A DNA stretch of 64,000 nt from Thiopontia sp964551545 (GTDB lineage Bacteria > Pseudomonadota > Gammaproteobacteria > GCF-002020875): contig CAZKCT010000003.1 of NCBI GenBank assembly GCA_964551545.1, forward strand, positions 13,723-77,722. The letters are read 5' to 3'. The notes beneath the pieces are model-generated. The model saw nothing but the letters and a program-made list of their open reading frames with translations, was not told the origin of the DNA and made no database searches. Position numbers and translations under genes: made by a program. Shown piece after piece: positions 45,781 to 54,275 of the stretch (within the stretch, counting starts at the first letter, position 1; the number at the start of each line of letters is the position of its first letter).

Positions 45781-46416
45781 TTATTCAGCGTTTCGAATCA
45801 CACTCAGGGTCTGGGTGACTGCTTCGCCCATATCCTGACGTGTTCGTTCCACAATCCCTTCTAGCCAATTGACCGCAGCCAGCGCAGGGATCGCAATAGC
45901 CAGCCCGAAGGCGGTTGTAATCAGTGCCTCCCAGATTCCACCAGCCAACATGGTGACATCCACCTGGACGCCAGCCTCCTCAAGCTGCATAAAGGCCTGG
46001 ATCATCCCCAATACCGTCCCCAATAGTCCCAACAATGGGCTGAGGTGGGCAACCGCATCCAGTCCACGAATATAAGAGGTCAAGCGCTCCAGCTGGGTTC
46101 TTCCCTCATTCTCCAGCTCCTCTTTCGCGGCACTACTCACTTCTGGGGCAGCGCCAACATCACAAAGCTGAATGGCCCGCTCCATCACCCGCGCAATGGG
46201 CCCTTTACGGTTCGAGAGTTCGGTAATCGCAATCTCTTTTTGGCCACGCTCAATAGACTGCAGTGCCTTTCGCACAAAGCCATGGGAACGAAACAGCACC
46301 CGCTGTGACTGAAAATGGTAGAGCTTTACCAAGAATACGGCCAGCCCATAGACAGAGAGAGCCAACAGGATGATGGCCACAGGGCCACCTTTACTTACGA
46401 GCAGTTCCAGTCCCAT
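45781..46416 (-). CDS. ExbB/TolQ/MotA-type proton channel protein
   Basis: A 211-residue membrane protein of the MotA/TolQ/ExbB family. TM1 is about 12-32 (GPVAIILLALSVYGLAVFLV); the two C-terminal helices are PLLGLLGTVLGMIQAFMQL (about 127-145) and EALITTAFGLAIAIPALAAV (about 165-185), which carry the conserved Thr and Gly-Leu-x-x-A-I-P motif. It precedes two exbD genes and a tonB gene, giving a complete energising complex. Confidence 0.93.
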   Translation of the reverse strand: MGLELLVSKGGPVAIILLALSVYGLAVFLVKLYHFQSQRVLFRSHGFVRKALQSIERGQKEIAITELSNRKGPIARVMERAIQLCDVGAAPEVSSAAKEELENEGRTQLERLTSYIRGLDAVAHLSPLLGLLGTVLGMIQAFMQLEEAGVQVDVTMLAGGIWEALITTAFGLAIAIPALAAVNWLEGIVERTRQDMGEAVTQTLSVIRNAE

Positions 46417-46428
46417 GGAGTATGTCCC

Positions 46429-46863
46429 TTATTTGAAGAGTTTAACCGAAGATTTTGATCCGGTATTGATGCGCTGCATGCAGTTTGCGACTTCTTCATC
46501 GCCACTCTTGCAGGAGAGCATCTGATTCAGCAGTACACTGCTGATCTTGTCGCACGTTACATCTTTCATCGGTACCAGCTTGATGACCGTCTTATTGGCC
46601 ATCACCTGTTGGAAATCCGCAAGGAAATGCGCCGCGATCACCTCTTCTTGATCAAAGGCAAAAAGCTCAGACTTGAATTCTGAAAAAGCGAGATCGCTCT
46701 TATTGGAGAAGCGAATATAGGCAACACAAAGATTATCACGCTGCTCCAGTTTATTGATCTCCATGTAGAGCGCATCGCTACTCTTTTCTGCTTCCTCTGA
46801 CTCAGCTGCTGTCACCGAGAATGAGAGCAGTGCTGCCATCAGCAATCCAGTCCATTTTTTCAT
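46429..46863 (-). CDS. small periplasmic protein of the TonB cluster, unknown function
   Basis: A 144-residue protein with a signal peptide (MKKWTGLLMAALLSFSVTAA, cleavage after VTAA). The mature part is acidic then mixed (EKSSDALYMEINKLEQ) and holds four cysteines (NLCVAYIRFS, VTCDKISS, LSCKSGDEEVANCMQ), likely two disulfides. Its pattern (short helix, then beta sheet with YIRFSNKSD) resembles periplasmic accessory proteins found next to ExbBD-TonB operons, but I know no function. The ATG at 46863 behind AGAGGGAT is preferred over an earlier start. It is 12 bases upstream of exbB. Confidence 0.75.
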   Translation of the reverse strand: MKKWTGLLMAALLSFSVTAAESEEAEKSSDALYMEINKLEQRDNLCVAYIRFSNKSDLAFSEFKSELFAFDQEEVIAAHFLADFQQVMANKTVIKLVPMKDVTCDKISSVLLNQMLSCKSGDEEVANCMQRINTGSKSSVKLFK

Positions 46864-46931
46864 CTTGTCGATCCCTCTTGATTTTGTGCAATATTCCATT
46901 ACTGTGCCCGATTCAGGGACACAAATTCTGA

Positions 46932-47600
46932 TCAGTTACAGTGCAACGCCAGATACTCTAGATCACTGTCTTCGATCTCCCCCAACTCCCATTCACCACG
47001 CTGGTTGGCATGCGCGATTGCGGCCTCACGTGCCTCTGCACTCACCTCTTGAGGAATGGAGAGTACCTGTCCTGCATAGATTAAATCGGCATCCACAATC
47101 TGATCGCGGTTTGCGCAGAGCAGCAGTGGCCACATTGCTGGATCTCCATAAACGCTTTCCGTGGCAGCCACATCCCACAAGCTACCGCCATCGCCGACCT
47201 CAAACTCGCTGACTTGCGGCTGTGTCTGATCTGCTGACTCGGATTCCAGTTCGGTCGCTTCTGGCATGCCGACCTCAACGGTTGCAGTCGTCTGGACCTC
47301 TTCAACCTGTCCGGTTTCGTACTCTACGATCTCTGCGGGTTTCTCAGGAACCGGCTGACCAGCCGCTTCTGCGGTCTCAACCGCAACGGCATATTTAGAG
47401 CGAACCTCAAGGATTTCATCACACTCTGGCTGTGCGTACTCTTTAGTCCAATAACCGGTATGGATACAATCCCCATATGGGGTACGAACAACTGCACCGA
47501 GGGAATCGGTCAAATACCCCTCAAAACTTCCCGCCTCCAGAGCTGTCGCCATAAAGATCGCGGGGACTCCAAAAAATATGCTGTAACCCATTTTTTTCAT
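46932..47600 (-). CDS. LysM-domain secreted protein
   Basis: A 222-residue secreted protein. Signal peptide about 1-23 (ends ATALEAGSF). Residues 24-65 (GYLTDSLGAVVRTPYGDCIHTGYWTKE) match the N-terminal segment seen in OmpA-type cell-wall proteins of gammaproteobacteria, with two cysteines. An acidic linker follows, then a LysM module at about 132-185 (FEVGDGGSLWDVAATESVYGDPAMWPLL ... LIYAGQVLSIP), which binds peptidoglycan glycan strands. It is the first gene of the TonB cluster, so TonB may act on a wall-anchored partner (inference). Confidence 0.82.
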   Translation of the reverse strand: MKKMGYSIFFGVPAIFMATALEAGSFEGYLTDSLGAVVRTPYGDCIHTGYWTKEYAQPECDEILEVRSKYAVAVETAEAAGQPVPEKPAEIVEYETGQVEEVQTTATVEVGMPEATELESESADQTQPQVSEFEVGDGGSLWDVAATESVYGDPAMWPLLLCANRDQIVDADLIYAGQVLSIPQEVSAEAREAAIAHANQRGEWELGEIEDSDLEYLALHCN

Positions 47601-47803
47601 TTTAGAGCTTTCCTTTTATTCGTTTGATACAAGCAGTGATGGCGAATGCCTCAAAATACTGATTCACTAGCTGAATTCGATGAATACTACTGTAGCTACC
47701 CTTTTTTTTCACGGCCTTTTTTGAAGAAAAAAGCGAGATTTTGGCGAAACAGAAGATGGTATGATCCGCAGCTCCATGAACCTTTGATCCGACCCCCACC
47801 ATG

Positions 47804-48259
47804 ATGCAAAAACAGCTCCTTTCTCTTCTTGTCTCCTTGGCCCTCTCCTCCGTTGCAGCGGCCCAGCAAAGTGCACCCATTGCAAACCCGGAACACCCTG
47901 CAGCCCAGACAACTCCTGCACCAGCCCCTCAACATGTGCAGCGCAGCCGCCCAGCCAATAACGAAGAGATCCCTGATGACATCTGGAGCACCATCGCCTC
48001 CCCGTTTGACCCCATCGGCGGTGCCCAGAACTTTATGCAGCAGGCACCACAGATGCCTATGATGCAGCAACAGCCACAACAGCCCATCCGCTATCCCGCT
48101 CCAGCCATTCCATACGAGATGCCTCCACAAGAGAAGCAGATCGCAGCATACCCGGAAGAGTATTGGAACTGTCTACTGAATAACCTTCAGGGGCTCGGGA
48201 GTGATGTGGCTGCCAAGCTGATCACTCGAGCTTGCCAGAAAAAATACCCTAAACGGTAG
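47804..48259 (+). CDS. secreted Pro/Gln/Met-rich small protein, unknown function
   Basis: A 151-residue protein with a signal peptide (MQKQLLSLLVSLALSSVAAA). The mature protein is rich in Pro, Gln and Met (AAQTTPAPAPQHVQ, PQMPMMQQQPQQP) and ends in a compact helical segment WNCLLNNLQGLGSDVAAKLITRAC with two cysteines that could pair. No family is recognised. The start may be either of two adjacent ATGs at 47801 and 47804. It is divergent from the LysM gene and its end overlaps the convergent ubiA by 11 bases. Confidence 0.65.
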   Translation: MQKQLLSLLVSLALSSVAAAQQSAPIANPEHPAAQTTPAPAPQHVQRSRPANNEEIPDDIWSTIASPFDPIGGAQNFMQQAPQMPMMQQQPQQPIRYPAPAIPYEMPPQEKQIAAYPEEYWNCLLNNLQGLGSDVAAKLITRACQKKYPKR

Positions 48260-49106
48260 CGATCCCATCGAGGGCGATGGCGATAAAGATCGTCATCCCC
48301 AACCAGTGGTTGTGAAGAAAAGCACGAAAGCAGTCTGCCGGCTCGCGTTTTCGGATCAACCACTGATGATACCCTCCCTGGATAGCTGCCACAGCAAGTC
48401 CCATCCAGTAGAAGATGCCGAGCCCAAATGCATCTCCAGCTACAATCAACAACCCCAGCATCAATAGCTGAAACAGCCCAATCATCAGCCGATCATTGTC
48501 TCCAAAGAGAATCGCTGTGGAGCGAACGCCTATCTTGAGATCATCCTCTCGATCAACCATGGCATACATCGTATCGTAGACCACCGCCCAACAGAGCGTA
48601 GCAAGAAACAGTAGCCAGGCTGCAGGCGGCACTACATCGCTGACCGCCGCAAAAGCCATCGGGATCGCCCAACCAAAAGCGGCCCCAAGAAAGAGCTGAG
48701 GAAGGTGGGTATAGCGCTTCATAAATGGATAAACAATGGCCAGCAGGGCCGCTCCGAAGGAGAGCAGAATCGTGAGCTTGTTCATCAACAGTACCAACAG
48801 GAAGGCCGCCACAACCAGCACCACAAATAGCGTCAGCGCCTCACGCACGGAAACTTCGCCACTGGTCATCGGACGCGCGGCCGTGCGCCGCACATGGCGA
48901 TCAACCTTGCGGTCCGCATAATCATTGATGATACAACCGGCAGAGCGCATCAGAACCACACCCGCAACAAACACCACCAGTGTGAGCAGTGGAGGAATTC
49001 CCTCTGCGGCAACCCAGAGCCCCCAGAGGGTGGGCCATAACAGCAAGAGGATTCCAATCGGCTTATCCAGCCGCATCAGGCGATAGTAGGCGTTCCACTG
49101 CATCAC
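48249..49106 (-). CDS. ubiA: 4-hydroxybenzoate polyprenyltransferase
   Basis: Inner-membrane prenyltransferase of ubiquinone synthesis. The 285-residue protein has about eight helices and the two Asp-rich motifs: NDYADRKVDRHVRRTAARP near residues 71-89 and YAMVDREDDLKIGVRSTA near 182-199. The N-terminal YYRLMRLDKPIGILLLLWPTLWG is typical for UbiA. The start overlaps the glycerate kinase stop (ATGA). Last gene of the guaB-guaA-tadA-kinase-ubiA operon. No ubiC is beside it. Confidence 0.95.
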   Translation of the reverse strand: MMQWNAYYRLMRLDKPIGILLLLWPTLWGLWVAAEGIPPLLTLVVFVAGVVLMRSAGCIINDYADRKVDRHVRRTAARPMTSGEVSVREALTLFVVLVVAAFLLVLLMNKLTILLSFGAALLAIVYPFMKRYTHLPQLFLGAAFGWAIPMAFAAVSDVVPPAAWLLFLATLCWAVVYDTMYAMVDREDDLKIGVRSTAILFGDNDRLMIGLFQLLMLGLLIVAGDAFGLGIFYWMGLAVAAIQGGYHQWLIRKREPADCFRAFLHNHWLGMTIFIAIALDGIATV

Positions 49107-50002
49107 TGTATTTCCTTTTCCTCATCATGAAAGTGTATGGAGCAGATCTGATGATTCTCCCCAATTGGCATCAACACATCCGCCTTTAGGGGAAGTGTAT
49201 CCAACATGTGTCGAGTCAGTCGCTCATAGTGCGCCACAAACCGGGCCACCTCATCCTCTGTCATCCCCTTTCCCGGGTGACTTTGTCTCAACTTCTGCTC
49301 TTGTAATTGCCGCCACTCCAGCACCGAAGAGAACGCGGGTGCTTGTAACATCAAGAGCCGGTCCAGGCGCGCAAAGAGTTGTCGATATGCACCCTCCAGC
49401 TGCCGGTTGGCATAACCTCGCCATACCCCTTCGGGATCTTCATTTTGTTCCAGCTGATTGGCAGGCTCCACCAATTCAACTTCTCGCTGAGGCACTGCGC
49501 CGACACACCACCCCTCAAGAAGGATCAGATCCAGGCCGCTTGGCGGGCAGTGCCACACCTGTTGATCCGTCGATTCATCCATCGACTTGTCAAAACGGTC
49601 CAGCAGTAACTTGTCTCCAGATTTTGCCAGCATCAGCTGGTCAATCTGATGCTGCAGCCGTTGCAGATCATGAGTACCTGGCACACCCCGGGTCGAGAAC
49701 AGGGGGTGGATCTGCTCTGCTAACTGCTGACGTTGAGATTGCCCAAAATAGTAATCATCAATTGAGAGAACAACACTCTCCAGAGAAAACGCCTCCCTTA
49801 ACAGAAGCTGAAATCCACCGGCAAATGTACTTTTACCAGTTCCTTGTGCGCCATTGAGTCCAATCAACAATGGGGACTCAGCCACACGACACTGTTGCCG
49901 AAGCCACCTTCCAAGCGGGAGATCAACCCGTTCCAGTCGCTGCAAAACAGGGGCAGGATCGACTTGTTGGGTGTGCAGATAATCAACCAGCGTCTGCATC
50001 AT
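49103..50002 (-). CDS. D-glycerate 3-kinase-type P-loop kinase
   Basis: A 299-residue P-loop kinase of the plant/fungal-type glycerate kinase (GLYK) family, also seen in many proteobacteria. Walker A is GLNGAQGTGKSTFAG near residues 48-61; LSIDDYYFGQSQRQQLA and THDLQRLQHQIDQL follow as substrate motifs; LILLEGWCVGAVPQ near 160 is the Walker B-like strand with the conserved EGW. It sits between tadA and ubiA with short or overlapping gaps. The substrate is assumed from family, not shown. Confidence 0.85.
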   Translation of the reverse strand: MMQTLVDYLHTQQVDPAPVLQRLERVDLPLGRWLRQQCRVAESPLLIGLNGAQGTGKSTFAGGFQLLLREAFSLESVVLSIDDYYFGQSQRQQLAEQIHPLFSTRGVPGTHDLQRLQHQIDQLMLAKSGDKLLLDRFDKSMDESTDQQVWHCPPSGLDLILLEGWCVGAVPQREVELVEPANQLEQNEDPEGVWRGYANRQLEGAYRQLFARLDRLLMLQAPAFSSVLEWRQLQEQKLRQSHPGKGMTEDEVARFVAHYERLTRHMLDTLPLKADVLMPIGENHQICSIHFHDEEKEIQ

Positions 50003-50007
50003 TCTCC

Positions 50008-50466
50008 CTATTGGCGGCGTCGCCGAAAGAAATCTCGTAGCAGCGCACTACTCTCCTCTCCCATCACGCCAGAATCGATCTCACAGTGGTGATTCAAAGC
50101 ATGATGTTGAAGCAACTGGAATTGAGATCCTGCCGCCCCAGAGCGTGGGTCCGTTGCCGCAAAAACCACTCGATCGATCCGCGCCTGCAGAATGGCGCCC
50201 GCACACATTGGACAGGGTTCCAGAGTGACATAGAGTGTGGCACCCGGAATTCGATAGTTTTTCTGATGGTTTGCCGCACTGCGAATCGCCTGAATCTCGG
50301 CATGTGCAGAGGGGTCATGCAGTGCAATGGGGCGATTCCACCCCTCTCCAATCACCTCATTCTGGTAAACGACAACTGCACCAACCGGAACCTCTTCTTC
50401 CGCTTCAGCACGGCGCGCCAGCTCCAGGGCGCGCCCCATCCACTGAAGGTCTTCCGTTACTCCCAT
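50008..50466 (-). CDS. tadA: tRNA(Arg) adenosine(34) deaminase TadA
   Basis: Makes inosine at the wobble position of tRNA-Arg(ACG). The 152-residue deaminase has the zinc motif HAEIQAIR near residue 55 (His and catalytic Glu) and PCPMCAGAI near 84 (two Cys). VPVGAVVVYQNEVIGEGWNRPI and DPRSGAAGSQFQLL are typical of TadA. The start overlaps the guaA stop region by ten bases; the glycerate kinase gene follows after five bases. Confidence 0.95.
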   Translation of the reverse strand: MGVTEDLQWMGRALELARRAEAEEEVPVGAVVVYQNEVIGEGWNRPIALHDPSAHAEIQAIRSAANHQKNYRIPGATLYVTLEPCPMCAGAILQARIDRVVFAATDPRSGAAGSQFQLLQHHALNHHCEIDSGVMGEESSALLRDFFRRRRQ

Positions 50467-52034
50467 TCAATCGTAGCGGGAGGCTTCCCTGAAATATCAT
50501 AAGCTACTCTTGATATTCCATTGATTTCATTGATTATTCTTGTGGATACATTCCCAAGAAAATCATAAGGGAGATGAGCCCAGCGTGCCGTCATGAAGTC
50601 AACTGTCTCCACCGCTCGCAACGAGACCACGTAATCGTACTGTCGATTATCTCCCATCACCCCGACCGAACGCACCGGCAGAAAGACCACAAAGGCTTGG
50701 CTGACCGAGTCATAGAGATCTGCTGCCCGCAGTTCAGAGATAAAGATATCATCGGCCTGGCGCAGTAGATCCGCATACTCTTTCTTGACCTCACCCAGAA
50801 TGCGCACACCGAGACCGGGACCTGGGAATGGGTGGCGATAAACCATATCGGAGGGGAGACCTAACTCCACACCAATCTTGCGCACCTCATCCTTGAACAG
50901 TTCACGCAGTGGCTCCAACAGGCTGAGTTTCATATCCTCCGGTAAACCACCTACATTATGGTGAGACTTGATCACTTTGGCCTTGCCCGACTTGGCACCC
51001 GCCGACTCAATCACGTCAGGATAGATGGTCCCTTGTGCCAGCCACTTCACATTGCTGAGTTTGCTGGACTCCTCATCAAACACCTCGATGAAAGTATGGC
51101 CAATAATCTTGCGCTTCTTCTCTGGATCAGCCTCCCCTTTCAACCCATCCAGAAAACGTTGCTCCGCATCAGCACGGATCACCTTGATCCCCATATGCTC
51201 TGCGAACATCGCCATCACCTGATCGCCTTCATTAAGACGCAACAGGCCGTTATCGACAAAGACACAGGTCAGCTGATCTCCTATCGCACGGTGCAGCAAG
51301 GCCGCAACCACTGACGAGTCCACACCACCAGAGAGCCCCAACAGCACATCGTCATCACCCACCTGCTCACGAATCTGGGCAATGCTATCTTCAATGATAT
51401 TGGCGGGATTCCACAGCGCAGCACAGCCACAGATATCCATCACGAAGCGACTAAGAATGCGGTCACCCTGCTTGGTGTGAGTCACCTCAGGATGGAACTG
51501 CACACCATAAAAGTGACGGCTCTCATCCGCCATTCCAGCCAGCGGTGCATTATCGGTCGAGGCCATGACAATAAAGCCTTCTGGCAACGCAGCTACCCGA
51601 TCACCATGGCTCATCCAGACATCCAGTAGACCATGCCCCTCTGGAGAGGTGTGATCCTCAATATCCTTCAGTAGTGCAGTATGTCCATGGGCACGCACCT
51701 GTGCGTAGCCATACTCATGGTGATCTGCGCTCTCAGTCTGCCCACCAAGCTGCGCCGCCATGGTCTGCATGCCATAACAAATTCCCAGCACGGGAACGCC
51801 AAGCTCGAAGACAACAGACGGTGCAATCGGCGCCTCTTCTGTCGTGGTTGACTCAGGCCCTCCTGAAAGGATGATCCCTTTCGGGGCAAATTCACGAATC
51901 GCCTCCTCGCCCATATCCCATGGGTAGAGCTCACAGTAGACTCCTGCCTCACGCACACGGCGCGCAATCAGCTGCGTGTACTGTGACCCAAAATCGAGGA
52001 TCAGAATTCTGTCATGGTGGATGTCTGCACTCAT
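50457..52034 (-). CDS. guaA: GMP synthase (glutamine-hydrolysing)
   Basis: Converts XMP to GMP. The 525-residue protein has the class I amidotransferase domain with Cys in VLGICYGMQTMA near residue 87, and His/Glu in GVQFHPEVTHT near 180, the PP-loop LLGLSGGVDSSVVAAL near 235, and the C-terminal dimerisation end GISRVAYDISGKPPATIEWE. Length is normal. It lies six bases after guaB in the expected guaBA order. Confidence 0.98.
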   Translation of the reverse strand: MSADIHHDRILILDFGSQYTQLIARRVREAGVYCELYPWDMGEEAIREFAPKGIILSGGPESTTTEEAPIAPSVVFELGVPVLGICYGMQTMAAQLGGQTESADHHEYGYAQVRAHGHTALLKDIEDHTSPEGHGLLDVWMSHGDRVAALPEGFIVMASTDNAPLAGMADESRHFYGVQFHPEVTHTKQGDRILSRFVMDICGCAALWNPANIIEDSIAQIREQVGDDDVLLGLSGGVDSSVVAALLHRAIGDQLTCVFVDNGLLRLNEGDQVMAMFAEHMGIKVIRADAEQRFLDGLKGEADPEKKRKIIGHTFIEVFDEESSKLSNVKWLAQGTIYPDVIESAGAKSGKAKVIKSHHNVGGLPEDMKLSLLEPLRELFKDEVRKIGVELGLPSDMVYRHPFPGPGLGVRILGEVKKEYADLLRQADDIFISELRAADLYDSVSQAFVVFLPVRSVGVMGDNRQYDYVVSLRAVETVDFMTARWAHLPYDFLGNVSTRIINEINGISRVAYDISGKPPATIEWE

Positions 52035-52040
52035 GGCGTT

Positions 52041-53498
52041 TTACACTCGGTAGTTAGGGGCTTCCTTGGTGATACTCACATCATGGACATGACTCTCAAC
52101 CATGCCTGCTCCCGTCACCTGCACAAACTCGGGACGTGTACGCATCTCTTCAATATTGGCACAGCCGGTATACCCCATACTGGAGCGCAAGCCGCCCATC
52201 ATCTGATGAACAATCGCAGTCATTGGCCCTTTATAAGGAACGCGCCCCTCAATGCCCTCAGGAACCAACTTCTCGGCGCCTGCATTCTTATCCTGGAAAT
52301 ACCGGTCACTAGAGCCTTGCTGCATCGCGCCAAGTGAACCCATGCCGCGGTAAGACTTGTAAGAGCGCCCCTGATAGAGCTCGACCTCACCTGGGGCCTC
52401 TTCAGTACCGGCCAGCATGCCACCCACCATAATAGAGTGGGCACCAGCCACAATCGCCTTGGACATATCGCCAGAGTAGCGGATACCGCCATCAGCAATC
52501 GCAGGAACACCTGTTCCCTCTAGCGCTTTCACCACATTCGAGACCGCTGTAATCTGAGGCACGCCAACGCCGGCCACGATTCGAGTGGTACAGATTGAAC
52601 CCGGACCAATACCAACCTTGACTGCATCAGCACCCGCCTTCACCAGATCCAGTGCTGCAGCACCTGTCGCAATATTTCCACCAATCACCTGAATCTGAGG
52701 GAAGTTCTCTTTCACCCACTTCACGCGATCGAGCACACCCTGAGAGTGACCATGTGCGGTATCAACCACCACTACATCGACACCGGATTCTGCCAATGCC
52801 GTCACACGCTCCTCCGTATCGGCACCAGTACCCACGGCTGCACCAACTCGTAGCCGCTGCTGATCATCCTTACAAGCATTAGGCTTGTCAGTTGCACGCT
52901 GGATATCCTTGACCGTAATCATGCCACGTAGCTCAAAACGGTCGTTAATCACCAGAACTTTCTCAATCCGATGAGCATGCAGCAGCTCTTTAACCTGATC
53001 TCGGCTGGTCCCTTCAGGCACTGTCACCAGGCGCTCTTTAGGCGTCATCACCGCAGAGACCTTCTCATCCAGTCGAGATTCGAAACGAAGATCTCGACTC
53101 GTCACGATTCCAACCAAATCGGTTCCATCAACGACCGGAAGGCCCGAGATGCCATAACGGCGCGTCAGCTCAATCACCTCACGGATGGTGGCCGTTGGGG
53201 AGATTGTCACTGGGTCGGTAACAATGCCGCTCTCAAAGCGCTTAACCTTGAGTACCTCGCGCGCCTGCTCTTTTGGAGTCATGTTCTTGTGAACAATACC
53301 AACGCCTCCCTCTTGCGCTAAAGCAATGGCAAGACGAGACTCCGTCACCGTGTCCATTGCTGCAGAGATCAGAGGAATATTTAGCTCAATCTCACGGGTC
53401 AGACGGGAGCGTAGAGAAACCTCGGCAGGAATAATGGTTGAGTGGGCAGGTACCAGCAAAACATCATCAAAAGTAAGGGCTTGCTCAACAAGGCGCAT
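52041..53498 (-). CDS. guaB: IMP dehydrogenase
   Basis: NAD-dependent step from IMP to XMP, rate-limiting for guanine nucleotides. The 485-residue product starts MRLVEQALTFDDVLLVPAHS, has two CBS domains between about residues 93 and 200 (ISGLPVVDGTDLVGIVTSRD), the catalytic Cys in GIGPGSICTTRIVAGVG near 302 and the flap GMGSLGAMQQGS. The ATG at 53498, six bases after GGAG, is preferred over a TTG four codons earlier. The promoter upstream has a GC-rich discriminator, typical of genes lowered in the stringent response. Confidence 0.98.
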   Translation of the reverse strand: MRLVEQALTFDDVLLVPAHSTIIPAEVSLRSRLTREIELNIPLISAAMDTVTESRLAIALAQEGGVGIVHKNMTPKEQAREVLKVKRFESGIVTDPVTISPTATIREVIELTRRYGISGLPVVDGTDLVGIVTSRDLRFESRLDEKVSAVMTPKERLVTVPEGTSRDQVKELLHAHRIEKVLVINDRFELRGMITVKDIQRATDKPNACKDDQQRLRVGAAVGTGADTEERVTALAESGVDVVVVDTAHGHSQGVLDRVKWVKENFPQIQVIGGNIATGAAALDLVKAGADAVKVGIGPGSICTTRIVAGVGVPQITAVSNVVKALEGTGVPAIADGGIRYSGDMSKAIVAGAHSIMVGGMLAGTEEAPGEVELYQGRSYKSYRGMGSLGAMQQGSSDRYFQDKNAGAEKLVPEGIEGRVPYKGPMTAIVHQMMGGLRSSMGYTGCANIEEMRTRPEFVQVTGAGMVESHVHDVSITKEAPNYRV

Positions 53499-53557
53499 GT
53501 TGTACTCCAAAAACCGGGAACAGAAACAGGGGAGTCGAGAACTCCTGAAAGGCGCGA

Positions 53558-53586
53558 ATTATAAATCGATTGAGGGCGCAAGTCAT
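53558..53586 (-). promoter_or_regulatory. guaB promoter with GC-rich discriminator
   Basis: On the minus strand ATGACT (53581-53586) and a perfect TATAAT (53558-53563) are separated by 17 bases. The bases right after the -10 are TCGCGCC, a GC-rich discriminator as in stringently controlled promoters of other gammaproteobacteria. Confidence 0.6.
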
Positions 53587-53732
53587 TCAGAAAGCATCGA
53601 GAAAAGTCTACTTCTGTCGAACTACTGCAGAAAATATGAAGATTGTGTGAAGCCTGAAACCATCTACCCCTAAGTCGGTCTATAATTCATACAACAGCAG
53701 CAATTCATGAACCAATCAACGAGGATTTTGCC

Positions 53733-54275
53733 ATGAAGAACCATCGCCCACTTACATTGACGCTTACTGCCCTACTGGCAGCCTCCTCTATGCTCATCAC
53801 CCAGAGCAGCAGCGCAGAATCTTTCTCCGACTATGCCACAGTCATAAAGATCGAGCCCATTGAACGCAAATACACCATCCGCAAGCCTGTCGAGAAATGC
53901 TGGAAAGAGACCGTTCGCGTGCAGCGCCCAGGGCGTTCCGACGGCAGCATCACCAATGAGCTGATTGGCGGTATCCTGGGTGGCGTGGTTGGCAACCAGT
54001 TTGGTGATGGCGGCGGAAAAGATGCGATGACCATCGCTGGCGCGGCATTAGGTGCCTCTATCGCCAATGACCAAGAGCGCCAACAGGCTGGAAACCGTGC
54101 TCCCGGACGCTACAAAGAGGTTGAGCGTTGCGAAACCATCTACGAGACCGAAGAGAAGAGTGAATTCTCCCACTACCGGGTTCAGTACCGCTATAACGGA
54201 CATCTCTTTACCACCAAGATGAATAGCGCGCCGGGAGATCGCATGCGTGTTCGTGTACAAGTTACGCCCCAGTAA
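53733..54275 (+). CDS. glycine-zipper 2TM outer-membrane protein
   Basis: A 180-residue secreted protein. A signal peptide (HRPLTLTLTALLAASSML to SSAES) is followed by a conserved strand-rich section VEKCWKETVRVQRP and the glycine zipper IGGILGGVVGNQFGDGGGKDAMTIAGAALGASI at about residues 78-110, typical of the Rick_17kDa/SlyB-like 2TM family. RYKEVERCETIYETEEKSEF and YRVQYRYNGHLFTTKM form the C-terminal part. No lipobox Cys is seen at the cleavage site, so it is not a lipoprotein. It is divergent from guaB and followed directly by xseA. Exact role unknown. Confidence 0.82.
   Translation: MKNHRPLTLTLTALLAASSMLITQSSSAESFSDYATVIKIEPIERKYTIRKPVEKCWKETVRVQRPGRSDGSITNELIGGILGGVVGNQFGDGGGKDAMTIAGAALGASIANDQERQQAGNRAPGRYKEVERCETIYETEEKSEFSHYRVQYRYNGHLFTTKMNSAPGDRMRVRVQVTPQ

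Noticed and set aside
49165..49857. 230-codon plus-strand frame over the glycerate kinase gene
   Set aside because: Antisense to a protein with a clear P-loop and family motifs; no ribosome site and Pro/His-rich composition typical of shadows.
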